Under the pieces are notes generated by a model. That model searched no databases, was not told where the DNA came from, and saw only the letters and a list, made by a program, of their open reading frames with translations. Source: Alphaproteobacteria bacterium (lineage in GTDB: Bacteria; Pseudomonadota; Alphaproteobacteria; SHVP01). Taken from it: a stretch of DNA of 8,617 nucleotides. Below, piece by piece: positions 1-6,773 of the stretch; the stretch's first letter is position 1; every line of letters begins with the position of its first letter. Where the stretch lies: NCBI GenBank assembly GCA_026421105.1, contig JAPKDI010000041.1:1-8617 (forward strand), given 5' to 3'. The position numbers and the translations under genes are program-made.

Positions 1-7
1 TGGTCGC

Positions 8-26
8 CCCCCACCCGCTGTGGGGG
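8..26 (+). terminator. GC-rich hairpin upstream of aapQ (attenuator or terminator)
   Basis: CCCCCAC (8-14) pairs perfectly with GTGGGGG (20-26) around a 5-base loop, giving a strong 7-bp stem. No clean T tract follows (CCCCGCTACTTATTT), so it is not a textbook intrinsic terminator. In amino acid ABC operons a stem-loop often lies between the highly expressed binding-protein gene and the permease genes, where it lowers downstream expression or protects the upstream message. That role is inferred, because the upstream gene is outside the window. Bases 27-69 show no other feature. Confidence 0.45.
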
Positions 27-69
27 CCCCGCTACTTATTTAACCCTTAGGTAACGAGCTCCTGAACCA

Positions 70-1251
70 GTGGCCGTCTCAGGCGTGCCGGCAGGATTTG
101 AACTGCGCCGTATGTGGACGGACGAGCGCGCGCGTAGCGCGCTGTTCCAAGTCCTCGTCGTTCTCGGCCTTGCCCTGTTGGTCGCGTTTTTCGTTTCCAA
201 CACAATGGCCAATCTCCAAGCGCGCGGGCTTGAGCCCGGCTTCGGATTCTTTGGTGACACGGCCTTTTTCGATATCAATCAAAAACTGATCGACTATTCG
301 TCGCAATCGACGTTCGGTCGCGCCCTTGTTGTAGGCCTTCTCAACACACTGTTGGTCTCCGCGCTAGGTATTATTAGCGCGACGGTGATCGGCTTTACGG
401 CAGGAGTTTTGCGGCTATCAAATAACTGGTTGGTCGGTCGCTTGATCACCGTCTACGTCGAGTTCACGCGGAATGTCCCGGTCTTACTGCAGATTATCTT
501 TGGGTGGTCGATCCTCACAGGGCTGCCTAAAGTCGCGGACAGCCTCTCTATCGGCGGCGCCCTTTTCCTGAATAACCGTGGTGTCCGCATGCCGGCGCCC
601 ATTCTTGAAAATGGGTTCGGTTGGGTCGCAATCTTCTTTGCCTTCGGTGTCGTTGCAACCTTCTTCGTTGGCCGCTGGGCGCATCGGCGTCATATGGCGA
701 CGGGTCAGCCATTCCCGATGCTGTGGGTCGGGCTCGGGTTGCTCACCCTGCCGGCTTTGATTGTTTTTATTGTTTCTGGGCAGCCGCTCGATTGGGATAT
801 GCCCGAACGAACCCGGTTCAATTACCGGGGAGGGTTCAACGTCACCCCCGAGCTCGTGGCGCTTTGGTGGGCACTGTCGACCTATACCGGCTCTTTCATT
901 TCTGAAATCGTGCGCGCTGGCATCCTGTCGGTCAGCAAGGGGCAAACCGAGGCTGCGCATGCGCTCGGGCTACGTCCCGGCCTGACCATGCGCAAGATCA
1001 TTATTCCTCAGGCCTTGCGCGTCATCATTCCGCCACTCACCAGCCAGTACCTCAACCTCACAAAAAATTCGTCGCTGGCGATTGCCATCGGGTACCAGGA
1101 CTTTGTTTCAATCGGCAACACGGTCTTGAACCAAAGTGGACAGGCGATTGAGGTCGTCGGCATTTGGATGGTTGTCTACCTGAGCCTCAGTTTGGCAACG
1201 TCCGCGTTCATGAATTGGTACAACAGCCACATCGCGTTGGTGGATCGATGA
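70..1251 (+). CDS. aapQ: General L-amino acid ABC transporter permease AapQ (BztB-like)
   Basis: This is one of two inner-membrane permease subunits of a broad-specificity polar amino acid importer (AapJQMP in rhizobia, BztABCD for Glu/Gln/Asp/Asn in Rhodobacter). At 393 aa it fits AapQ and is much longer than HisM/GlnP-type permeases because of a long insertion between membrane segments. The first membrane segment is at about residues 25-43, and the segment containing YSSQSTFGRALVVGLLNT (about 76-93) is typical of AapQ. The EAA loop that contacts the ATPase starts at E294 (EAAHALGLRPG) and runs to the PQAL motif. The GTG start at 70 is chosen because an in-frame TAA lies at 52-54 and AapQ proteins normally have about 20 residues before the first helix; no good Shine-Dalgarno is visible. 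ATG at 112 is the alternative start. Its stop overlaps the aapM start (ATGA). Family assignment is secure; substrate range is inferred. Confidence 0.93.
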   Translation: MAVSGVPAGFELRRMWTDERARSALFQVLVVLGLALLVAFFVSNTMANLQARGLEPGFGFFGDTAFFDINQKLIDYSSQSTFGRALVVGLLNTLLVSALGIISATVIGFTAGVLRLSNNWLVGRLITVYVEFTRNVPVLLQIIFGWSILTGLPKVADSLSIGGALFLNNRGVRMPAPILENGFGWVAIFFAFGVVATFFVGRWAHRRHMATGQPFPMLWVGLGLLTLPALIVFIVSGQPLDWDMPERTRFNYRGGFNVTPELVALWWALSTYTGSFISEIVRAGILSVSKGQTEAAHALGLRPGLTMRKIIIPQALRVIIPPLTSQYLNLTKNSSLAIAIGYQDFVSIGNTVLNQSGQAIEVVGIWMVVYLSLSLATSAFMNWYNSHIALVDR

Positions 1252-2357
1252 CGACACAACCGTTCTTCCGCCAGCAAAGCGAACTCCTTGCCGAACGACC
1301 GCCGCCGGCCGCAACCTCGGGCGTGATCGGTTGGGTCAGGGCCAATCTCTTTTCGGGTTGGCTCAGTACTATTCTGACGTTGCTCGGTATCTACATGTTG
1401 TGGCTCCTCATTCCGGGCCTCCTGGATTGGGCATTCTTTGACGCTGACTTCCACGGCGATGACCGTTTCGCCTGCACAAGCTCCGGCGCCTGCTGGGCTT
1501 GGTTCGATCAACGGATCAATCAGTTCCTCTACGGGTTTTACCCCAGCGAGCAGACTTGGCGGGTCAATGTTGCGCTGGTTCTATTGATTCCAGCGCTGGC
1601 GCCGATCTTGTTTGACAAAATACCCGGTGCAAAACACCTGCGGTGGTTCTCGCTCGCGTATCCCGTTGTGGCGACGTTCTTGCTGATCGGTGGGGTAGGG
1701 CTCGAGGAAGTCCCCACCCACAAATTTGGCGGCTTCATGCTCAACGTGACCGTCGGGCTGGCCGGGATCGTTTTGTCGCTGCCGATCGGGATTGTCCTAG
1801 CGCTCGGTCGTCGATCACGCATGCCGATCGTCCGCACCCTTTCGCTAGCGTTCATCGAAATATTCCGCGGCGTGCCGTTGATCACGCTGCTGTTCGTCGC
1901 TGCGATCCTCTTGCCTATGTTTTTGCCGCCGTCATTCAGCCTCGACCTAGTTGTACGTGTGATAGTGGTCGTCACGGCCTTTGCGTCGGCCTATATGGCC
2001 GAGGTCATTCGCGGCGGCCTACAGGCGGTGCCGCGCGGCCAGTACGAAGCCGCTGCCGCGCTTGGTCTGGGCTACTGGAAGATGATGGGCCTCATCGTCT
2101 TGCCGCAGGCACTCAAGATTTCTATCCCGGGGATCGTCAACACGTTCATTGGCTTGTTCAAAGACACCACGCTCGTGATCGTCATTGGTCTCTTCGATGT
2201 GCTCAACATCGGACGCACAATGATCGCAAACCCTGACTGGCTGGGCCTTGCGGTTGAAACGCAGGTTTTCATTTCGCTCTTTTTCTTCGTCGTGTGCTTC
2301 TCCATGTCGCGCTACTCGGTCGTTCTCGAGCAACGCCTCGATACTTCAAACCGCTAG
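1248..2357 (+). CDS. aapM: General L-amino acid ABC transporter permease AapM (BztC-like)
   Basis: This is the second permease subunit, which pairs with AapQ to form the transmembrane pore. It has 369 aa from the ATG at 1248, which overlaps the aapQ stop by 4 bases (ATGA), a sign of translational coupling; a GGTGGA sits just upstream. The reading frame is open back to 1164, but that stretch lies inside aapQ and is not expected to be translated. A membrane segment at about residues 39-59 is followed by a periplasmic loop with two cysteines (C76, C82) in the GACW context that marks AapM/BztC. The EAA loop begins at E267 (EAAAALGLGYWKM) and continues to LPQAL, for docking to AapP. Good length match to the family (about 370-430 aa). 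The exact amino acid substrates cannot be read from the sequence. Confidence 0.93.
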   Translation: MTTQPFFRQQSELLAERPPPAATSGVIGWVRANLFSGWLSTILTLLGIYMLWLLIPGLLDWAFFDADFHGDDRFACTSSGACWAWFDQRINQFLYGFYPSEQTWRVNVALVLLIPALAPILFDKIPGAKHLRWFSLAYPVVATFLLIGGVGLEEVPTHKFGGFMLNVTVGLAGIVLSLPIGIVLALGRRSRMPIVRTLSLAFIEIFRGVPLITLLFVAAILLPMFLPPSFSLDLVVRVIVVVTAFASAYMAEVIRGGLQAVPRGQYEAAAALGLGYWKMMGLIVLPQALKISIPGIVNTFIGLFKDTTLVIVIGLFDVLNIGRTMIANPDWLGLAVETQVFISLFFFVVCFSMSRYSVVLEQRLDTSNR

Positions 2358-2366
2358 GGAACCGTC

Positions 2367-3137
2367 ATGTCTACGGATCAGAACCAAGTTGCCGCTGACG
2401 CCAAGCCGATGATCGACATCGTTGGCCTCAATAAGTGGTTTGGAGCGTTCCATGTTTTGCGCGACATCAACCTATCGGTGGCGCCGCAGGAACGCATCGT
2501 CATCTGCGGGCCCTCCGGCTCAGGCAAGTCAACGCTGATCCGCTGCATCAACCGGTTGGAGGAGCATCAGGAAGGTTCGATCGTTGTCGATGGCACGGCG
2601 CTCACCCACGATCTCAAAAATATCGATGCCATTCGCCGTGAGGTCGGCATGGTTTTTCAGCAGTTCAATTTATTTCCCCATCTCACTGTGCTCGAAAACT
2701 GCACTCTGGGCCCGATCTGGGTGCGCAAGACACCAAAAGATGAGGCCGAGAAAATTGCGATGGAGTTGCTCGAGCGGGTCAAGATCCCTGAGCAGGCTGA
2801 TAAATATCCCGGTCAACTGTCAGGCGGACAGCAACAGCGTGTCGCCATCGCGCGCAGCTTGTGCATGAAGCCCAACATCATGTTGTTCGATGAGCCTACT
2901 TCGGCGCTCGACCCGGAGATGATCAAAGAAGTCCTTGACGTGATGGTCGACCTCGCGCAAACCGGCATGACCATGATCGTGGTCACGCATGAGATGGGCT
3001 TTGCGTCACAAGTCGCCGACCGAGTGATCTTCATGGATGCCGGCCAAATCGTTGAACAGAACACCCCAGACGAGTTTTTCAACAACCCTCAATCGGATCG
3101 AACCAAACTTTTCCTGAGTCAGATACTGAGCCACTGA
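2367..3137 (+). CDS. aapP: General L-amino acid ABC transporter ATP-binding protein AapP (BztD-like)
   Basis: This cytoplasmic ATPase drives the AapQ/AapM importer. It is 256 aa, the usual size for polar amino acid ABC ATPases. Nucleotide-binding motifs are complete: Walker [10 protein letters not shown] at residues 48-56, Q-loop glutamine at 98-99 ([10 protein letters not shown]), signature LSGGQQQR at 151-158, Walker B IMLFDE at 171-176 with the catalytic E176, D-loop SALD at 179-182, and switch histidine H208 (VVTHE). The start ATG is preceded by AGGGA with 6 bases of spacing, and the gap to aapM is 9 bases, so it is the third gene of the operon in this window. No intact gene follows on this strand before 3841, making it the likely last gene of the transcript. 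All catalytic residues are present, so it should be functional. Confidence 0.96.
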   Translation: MSTDQNQVAADAKPMIDIVGLNKWFGAFHVLRDINLSVAPQERIVICGPSGSGKSTLIRCINRLEEHQEGSIVVDGTALTHDLKNIDAIRREVGMVFQQFNLFPHLTVLENCTLGPIWVRKTPKDEAEKIAMELLERVKIPEQADKYPGQLSGGQQQRVAIARSLCMKPNIMLFDEPTSALDPEMIKEVLDVMVDLAQTGMTMIVVTHEMGFASQVADRVIFMDAGQIVEQNTPDEFFNNPQSDRTKLFLSQILSH

Positions 3138-3139
3138 AT

Positions 3140-3310
3140 ATGACGCTGTCCGTCCGCGCGATAACTGACGCCGATGCGCTGGCCGCCTTGGGGCCCGCAC
3201 TCATGCGCACCACGGGTTTCGCACCGGCCCGAGCTAAAAGGTTATTTTCTTGGACCCAATGCCGCACGGGTCGTGCGGCATGCGCAATGCTCGGTGATGG
3301 TCGTCCGTAG
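3140..3310 (+). other. 56-codon ORF of doubtful status after aapP (possible GNAT-like N-terminal scrap)
   Basis: An ATG two bases after the aapP stop opens a 56-codon frame ending at TAG 3308-3310. The first part ([20 protein letters not shown]) has the look of a GNAT acetyltransferase start (a beta strand ending in VR, then [10 protein letters not shown]), but a real GNAT is about 150 aa and nothing continues it. The last third overlaps, in another frame, the universal stress protein fragment at 3237-3314. There is no Shine-Dalgarno beyond possible coupling to aapP. It could be a chance ORF, a broken gene start or a short coupled peptide; I favour debris. Confidence 0.25.
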
Positions 3311-3314
3311 CTAG
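3237..3314 (+). pseudogene. C-terminal remnant of a universal stress protein (UspA family)
   Basis: Read in the frame ending at TAG 3312-3314, this stretch encodes about 25 residues that include [15 protein letters not shown] just before the stop. That closely follows the C-terminus of UspA-family proteins, where a Gly-rich nucleotide-binding loop is followed by a segment of the type VAxRVLRHAxCPVLVVR. The frame is closed by TAA at 3162-3164, and the residues between that stop and 3237 do not resemble a Usp domain. Neither other plus frame supplies the missing ~120 residues. There is no start codon or ribosome binding site suited to it. The simplest reading is the 3' stub of a usp gene whose body was lost by deletion after aapP. 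The assignment rests on a short match, but the motif is distinctive. Confidence 0.6.
3259..3281. terminator. Perfect 9-bp hairpin between convergent aapP and cytochrome c genes
   Basis: ATGCCGCAC (3259-3267) is the exact reverse complement of GTGCGGCAT (3273-3281), with a 5-base loop. It lies 121 bases after the aapP stop and 47 bases after the cytochrome c stop on the opposite strand, so it could end transcripts from both sides. Neither side has a strong T tract: the plus strand continues GCGCAATGC, and the minus strand continues TGGGTCCAAGAAAATAACC. It is therefore a weak or Rho-assisted terminator, or an RNA 3'-end stabiliser. It also lies within the universal stress protein remnant. Confidence 0.45.
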
Positions 3315-3328
3315 CAACGAGGAATTAC

Positions 3329-3703
3329 TTACTGCGGAGCTTTCAAGTACGCGATCACGTTTTCGCGGTCGGCCAGCTTTTTGAGGCCGGCAAAACTCAT
3401 TTTGGTGCCCTTAACGTATTTGCGCGGTTTTTCGAGAAAGGCGATTAGCGTTGCTTCGTCCCAGGTAATCCCGGACTTAGCCATCGCCTTCGAGTAGCGA
3501 TATCCCTCCGCAACGCCGGCTGCTCGACCGACAATGTTGTGCAGGTTCGGGCCAACCTTGTGTTTTCCGCCTTCTTTAATGGTGTGACACGCCTTGCACT
3601 TGTTGAAAACTTTGGCGCCGGCCGCAGGATTACCCTCGGCGAAAGCAGTTCCGCTGATGACGCTCATCGCCACGGCAGCCAAAGCCAAAGTCATCTTCCG
3701 CAT
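3329..3703 (-). CDS. Secreted class I monohaem cytochrome c (c2/c550, mitochondrial-like)
   Basis: This is a periplasmic electron carrier, probably shuttling electrons from the bc1 complex to a terminal oxidase or another periplasmic acceptor. The 124-aa precursor has a Sec signal peptide (MRKM, a hydrophobic core, and AFA at 20-22), giving a mature start near E23. The haem-binding motif CKACH is at residues 36-40 (H40 axial ligand). The sixth ligand is M102 in KGTKMSFAG, the canonical context for small class I cytochromes, and the VGPNLHNIVGR segment (50-60) is typical of the mitochondrial-like group. Mature length of about 100 residues fits. AAAGAGG lies 5-6 bases before the start. It is monocistronic, divergent from the lipid transporter operon and convergent with aapP. 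The class is certain; the redox partner is not readable, so no gene symbol is given. Confidence 0.95.
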   Translation of the reverse strand: MRKMTLALAAVAMSVISGTAFAEGNPAAGAKVFNKCKACHTIKEGGKHKVGPNLHNIVGRAAGVAEGYRYSKAMAKSGITWDEATLIAFLEKPRKYVKGTKMSFAGLKKLADRENVIAYLKAPQ

Positions 3704-3731
3704 AACAACCTCTTTGAATTATTCGAGCTTA

Positions 3732-3760
3732 AAGATAATGAAGCCCTGCGAAGGAGGCAA
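3732..3760 (-). promoter_or_regulatory. Candidate sigma70-type promoter of the cytochrome c gene
   Basis: On the minus strand TTGCCT (complement of 3755-3760) and TATCTT (complement of 3732-3737) are spaced by exactly 17 bases; each matches 4 of 6 consensus positions. The predicted transcription start near 3725 would leave a leader of about 22 bases that still includes the AAAGAGG ribosome binding site at 3709-3715. The geometry is good but the match is moderate, and the call is inferred from sequence only. Confidence 0.4.
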
Positions 3761-3780
3761 AGTCCACCGACCATAACGAT

Positions 3781-3809
3781 TTCTTGATTACCTTGCCGCA
3801 GGCTAGAAT
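3781..3809 (+). promoter_or_regulatory. Weak candidate promoter of the mlaEFD-lipoprotein operon
   Basis: TAGAAT at 3804-3809 is a fair -10 box (5 of 6). The 17-base-spaced -35 position (3781-3786, TTCTTG) is poor, while the better TTGATT (3784-3789) leaves a spacer of only 14. A start near 3816 would precede GAGGG (3826-3830) and ATG 3841. It would also exclude the in-frame TTG at 3784 as a start, consistent with choosing 3841. The segment 3704-3840 shows no other feature. Confidence 0.3.
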
Positions 3810-3840
3810 ACGACCTCGAAACGGTGAGGGTAGTCGAAGG

Positions 3841-4977
3841 ATGGCGGAAGGCAAGGGAGCCTGGCTCGAGACGCGGGAGAGCGACGGTGGTCAGGTTCTG
3901 GCGCCCGTTGGCCGCTGGGCAATCGGCGATCTATTCATTGTCGAGAAAGAAATTCGCGCTCAGGCTGATGCTGCGACCGGGCCTGTAACTATTGACCTGA
4001 GCAAGGTCGAGGCCCTCGACACCGCCGGCGCATGGACGATCTACCGCACGGCAAAGCACCTGGAGGAATGCGGTATTGCCGTCGATGTCGTCGGCGCCGA
4101 CGAAGACCAAATCGCCCTCATTGGCGCTGTCCGCGCCGCTGAGACCGAAGTGCCACGGGACGAGCCGACGGGCAACTCCTTCGTCAACATGGTGGCGCAT
4201 GTTGGCCAAGCCACTGTCGATATAGCGAAAGAGACAGCGGATCTCATTGGATTTTTTGGACAGACGTTGGTTGCGGCAGCGAACGTCATAGCGCATCCAC
4301 GCCGCCTGCGCACCACGTCGCTTTTCTACCACATGGAAGAAGTTGGCTTGAACGCCATACCCATCGTTGGCCTGATGTCGTTCCTCATCGGGATTGTTCT
4401 GGCCTTCCAAGGCGCGAGCCAACTCCAGCGATTTGGCGCCGAGGTCTTCGTCGTCAATCTTGTCGCCATCTCTGTGCTGCGCGAGATCGGGGTGTTGATG
4501 ACCGCGATTATCGTGGCGGGCCGATCAGGCAGTGCGTTCACGGCGCAAATCGGCTCGATGAAAGTCAATGAAGAAGTCGACGCGATGCAAACGCTGGGGC
4601 TCGATCCCATGGAAGTTTTGGTGCTACCACGCCTGTTCGCGCTCATGCTGACATTGCCACTGCTCGCCTTCTTTGCCGACATCATGGGGTTGATGGGTGG
4701 CGCGCTCATGGCGTGGATAGCGCTAGATATTTCGCCCGCGACATTTATTGAACGGTTGCGCGACGCGATTGGACTTTGGTCATTCTGGGCCGGCATCCTG
4801 AAGGCGCCCTTCTTTGCTTTTCTGATCGCGATGATCGGATGCTACGAGGGCTTCCAAGTCACCGGCAGCGCTACTAGCGTTGGACACCGAACTACCCGGG
4901 CCGTTGTCGAAGCGATTTTCCTCGTGATCGTCGTTGATGCGGCTTTCTCCATATTTTTCCAAGTGATCGGGATATGA
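3841..4977 (+). CDS. mlaE: STAS-MlaE fusion: lipid ABC transporter permease (MlaE family)
   Basis: This is the inner-membrane permease of an Mla-type phospholipid transporter. The 378-aa protein has two parts. Residues about 17-100 form a STAS domain, the fold of separate MlaB proteins, with the DLSKVEALDTAGAW segment at 52-65 containing the conserved DTAG. Residues about 150-378 form the MlaE permease, with the family signatures FLIGIVLAFQG (181-191), REIGVLMTAIIVAGRSGSA (214-232) and EEVDAMQTLGLDP. In E. coli MlaB is a separate subunit that regulates MlaFE; here it is covalently joined, a layout common in alphaproteobacteria. ATG 3841 is chosen over the in-frame TTG at 3784 because of the GAGGG about 10 bases upstream and because residues before it resemble no domain. 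Its stop overlaps the mlaF start. Confidence 0.93.
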   Translation: MAEGKGAWLETRESDGGQVLAPVGRWAIGDLFIVEKEIRAQADAATGPVTIDLSKVEALDTAGAWTIYRTAKHLEECGIAVDVVGADEDQIALIGAVRAAETEVPRDEPTGNSFVNMVAHVGQATVDIAKETADLIGFFGQTLVAAANVIAHPRRLRTTSLFYHMEEVGLNAIPIVGLMSFLIGIVLAFQGASQLQRFGAEVFVVNLVAISVLREIGVLMTAIIVAGRSGSAFTAQIGSMKVNEEVDAMQTLGLDPMEVLVLPRLFALMLTLPLLAFFADIMGLMGGALMAWIALDISPATFIERLRDAIGLWSFWAGILKAPFFAFLIAMIGCYEGFQVTGSATSVGHRTTRAVVEAIFLVIVVDAAFSIFFQVIGI

Positions 4978-5741
4978 TGGCAGAGAGCGACATTGCAATT
5001 CGGGTGCGCGGGCTCCGCACTCAGTTTGGGAATCAGGTTATCCACGACAATCTGGACCTCGACGTACGGCGCGGTGAGGTGATCGGCGTTGTGGGCGGGT
5101 CCGGCACCGGGAAGTCCGTTCTGCTGCGCACGATTGTAGGCCTCAACCGGCCTGCCGCGGGGTCGATTGAGGTCCTCGATCGACCGGTCACGGGCGCTTC
5201 ACGCACGCAAATGCTCGAACTCGAAAGGCGCTGGGGCGTGCTTTTTCAGGACGGCGCTTTGTTCAGTTCACTTACCGTGGATGAAAACATCGAAGTCCCG
5301 CTGAAAGAGCACACTGCGATGTCGCATGAGTTTCGCAAAGAGGTTGCTGCACTGAAGTTGCGCATGGTCGGCTTGCCTTTATCGGCATGCCATAAGTTCC
5401 CGTCGCAACTATCGGGCGGGATGCGCAAACGTGCGGGTCTTGCCCGCGCGCTGGCTCTTGACCCTGATGTTCTCTTTCTTGACGAGCCCACTGCGGGCCT
5501 AGATCCAATTGGTGCTGCCGCGTTTGACCAATTGATCCGCCGACTTCAACAATCACTTGGGCTGACGGTTTTCATGGTGACCCACGATCTGGACAGCCTT
5601 CATGCAATTTGCGATCGTATCGCGGTGCTGGCCGATCACCGAGTTTCTGTGATTGGGCCAATGGATCACATGCTGGCGAGCGATCACCCATGGGTTCGCG
5701 AGTATTTCCATGGACCGCGCGCGCGAGCGGCACTGGGTTAG
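4974..5741 (+). CDS. mlaF: Lipid ABC transporter ATP-binding protein MlaF
   Basis: This cytoplasmic ATPase powers the MlaE permease. The 255-aa protein has a full motif set: Walker A GGSGTGKS at 41-48, Q-loop FQDGALFSSLTV (Q92; the DGALF pattern is typical of MlaF-type ATPases), signature LSGGMRKR at 146-153, Walker B VLFLDE at 166-171, D-loop AGLD at 174-177, and switch histidine H204 (MVTHD). The SGGMRKRAGLARA form of the signature separates MlaF/Ttg2A proteins from amino acid ATPases such as AapP. Two adjacent ATGs (4974, 4977) are possible starts; the first overlaps the mlaE stop by 4 bases and the second by 1 base, and both imply translational coupling. It is followed 9 bases later by mlaD. 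Confidence 0.95.
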   Translation: MMAESDIAIRVRGLRTQFGNQVIHDNLDLDVRRGEVIGVVGGSGTGKSVLLRTIVGLNRPAAGSIEVLDRPVTGASRTQMLELERRWGVLFQDGALFSSLTVDENIEVPLKEHTAMSHEFRKEVAALKLRMVGLPLSACHKFPSQLSGGMRKRAGLARALALDPDVLFLDEPTAGLDPIGAAAFDQLIRRLQQSLGLTVFMVTHDLDSLHAICDRIAVLADHRVSVIGPMDHMLASDHPWVREYFHGPRARAALG

Positions 5742-5750
5742 GGCCGGGAT

Positions 5751-6773
5751 ATGGAAAACAAAGCCAACTACGTCCTCGTCGGCTCATTTGTGCTCGTCGT
5801 GGTTCTCGGGCTTTTTGGGTTCGTGATTTGGCTCGCGAAACTTGAAGTCGACCGGGAGTTCGCCCGCTACACCATCTACTTCGAAGGTTCAGTCTCTGGC
5901 CTCAGTACGGCGAGTAGCGTCCTCTATAACGGGATTCCGGTCGGCACCGTCGACGCGATCGGGATCGATCCGAAAAACCCGCAGCAAGTCCGCGTCGTAA
6001 TCGAGGTTGCAACCGACACGCCCGTGAAGCGGGATTCGGTGGCAGAGCTGCAAGCCCAAGGGATAACCGGCGTCTCATTGGTTGCGTTGACCGGCGGGAG
6101 CGCCGGGAGCCCCGACTTAAACGAGATCCGCGAAGGTGAACGCTTCCCAATAATCGATTCGCGACCGTCTCAATTCCAACGGCTGTTTCAAGGTGCGCCC
6201 GATCTCATCGCGCGTGGCGTCGAATTACTAGAGCAGACCAAGGAATTTTTTAGCGACGACAACATTGCGTCGCTCTCGTCCATCATTGTCGATGTCGCGG
6301 CTTTGTCAGGCGAGTTGGCCAGCCGAACCGGCAATATCGGCGACATTTTAGACAACGTCCAGAAGACTTCCGACGAGATGCGCAGCGCGGCGGTTTCTCT
6401 CAATTCCCTGATTTCTAACTTGGATACACAGGCCGAAACGTTGGCCGACAGCGCTGGTTCGACGTTGGCGGCCCTGCGCGGCGCCATGACAACGGCAGAC
6501 GGCATGCTTGAGAACGATTTGGGCGCACTCGTCGAAGAGCTCCGCGCGACAGCAACTGCGGTGACGCGGGTCTCCGACGGTTTGAACGCGGTTGTCGATG
6601 ACGCGCGTCAACCGATCGCAGATTTCTCCGCAGACGGGCTATATGAGTTTTCAGGCCTTATCGCTGATATGCGCGCCCTGATGGGTGATCTCTCGCGGGT
6701 CACCACACAAATTGAATCCGACCCAGCCCAGTTCCTTTTTGGCGACCGACAGCGGGGATTTGAAGTTCAATGA
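5751..6773 (+). CDS. mlaD: MCE-domain lipid transport protein MlaD
   Basis: This is the membrane-anchored periplasmic component that binds lipid in a hexameric MCE ring sitting on MlaE. The 340-aa protein has one N-terminal helix (about residues 8-29), then a single MCE domain (about 40-118) with the signature YFEGSVSGLSTASSVLYNGI and VGTVDAIGID, and ITGVSLVALTGG at its end. The remainder (about 140-340) is a long Ala/Ser/Leu-rich helical region predicted to be coiled. It finishes with FLFGDRQRG near residues 328-336, a tail common to proteobacterial MCE proteins of this longer type. E. coli MlaD is only about 180 aa and lacks the helical extension, so this variant may bridge further across the periplasm, as proposed for long MCE proteins. 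The start follows GGG with 7 bases of spacing. Confidence 0.93.
   Translation: MENKANYVLVGSFVLVVVLGLFGFVIWLAKLEVDREFARYTIYFEGSVSGLSTASSVLYNGIPVGTVDAIGIDPKNPQQVRVVIEVATDTPVKRDSVAELQAQGITGVSLVALTGGSAGSPDLNEIREGERFPIIDSRPSQFQRLFQGAPDLIARGVELLEQTKEFFSDDNIASLSSIIVDVAALSGELASRTGNIGDILDNVQKTSDEMRSAAVSLNSLISNLDTQAETLADSAGSTLAALRGAMTTADGMLENDLGALVEELRATATAVTRVSDGLNAVVDDARQPIADFSADGLYEFSGLIADMRALMGDLSRVTTQIESDPAQFLFGDRQRGFEVQ

Noticed and set aside
484..960. 158-codon antisense frame within aapQ
   Set aside because: It is fully antisense to a well-conserved permease, has low-complexity composition rich in Arg, Pro and Glu, and has no recognisable motif.
1164..1247. 28-codon upstream extension of the aapM frame
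   Set aside because: It lies entirely within aapQ, and the ATG at 1248 gives the classic 4-base overlap and a normal AapM N-terminus.
1643..2236. 197-codon frame overlapping aapM on the same strand
   Set aside because: It is a frame shadow of aapM, with a His/Arg-rich composition typical of an out-of-frame reading of GC-rich coding DNA.
3138..3328. CRISPR, attachment site or mobile element boundary in the gap after aapP
   Set aside because: There are no direct repeats, terminal inverted repeats, tRNA sequence or integrase or transposase fragments; only gene remnants and one hairpin are seen.
3784..3840. TTG start giving a 19-residue longer MlaE
   Set aside because: The extra residues resemble no domain, no ribosome binding site precedes the TTG, and the candidate -10 box at 3804-3809 would lie inside it. 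ATG 3841 has GAGGG upstream.
4326..4796. 156-codon antisense frame within mlaE
   Set aside because: It is antisense to conserved MlaE signatures; its Ser/Ile/Thr-rich content mirrors the codons of the real gene.
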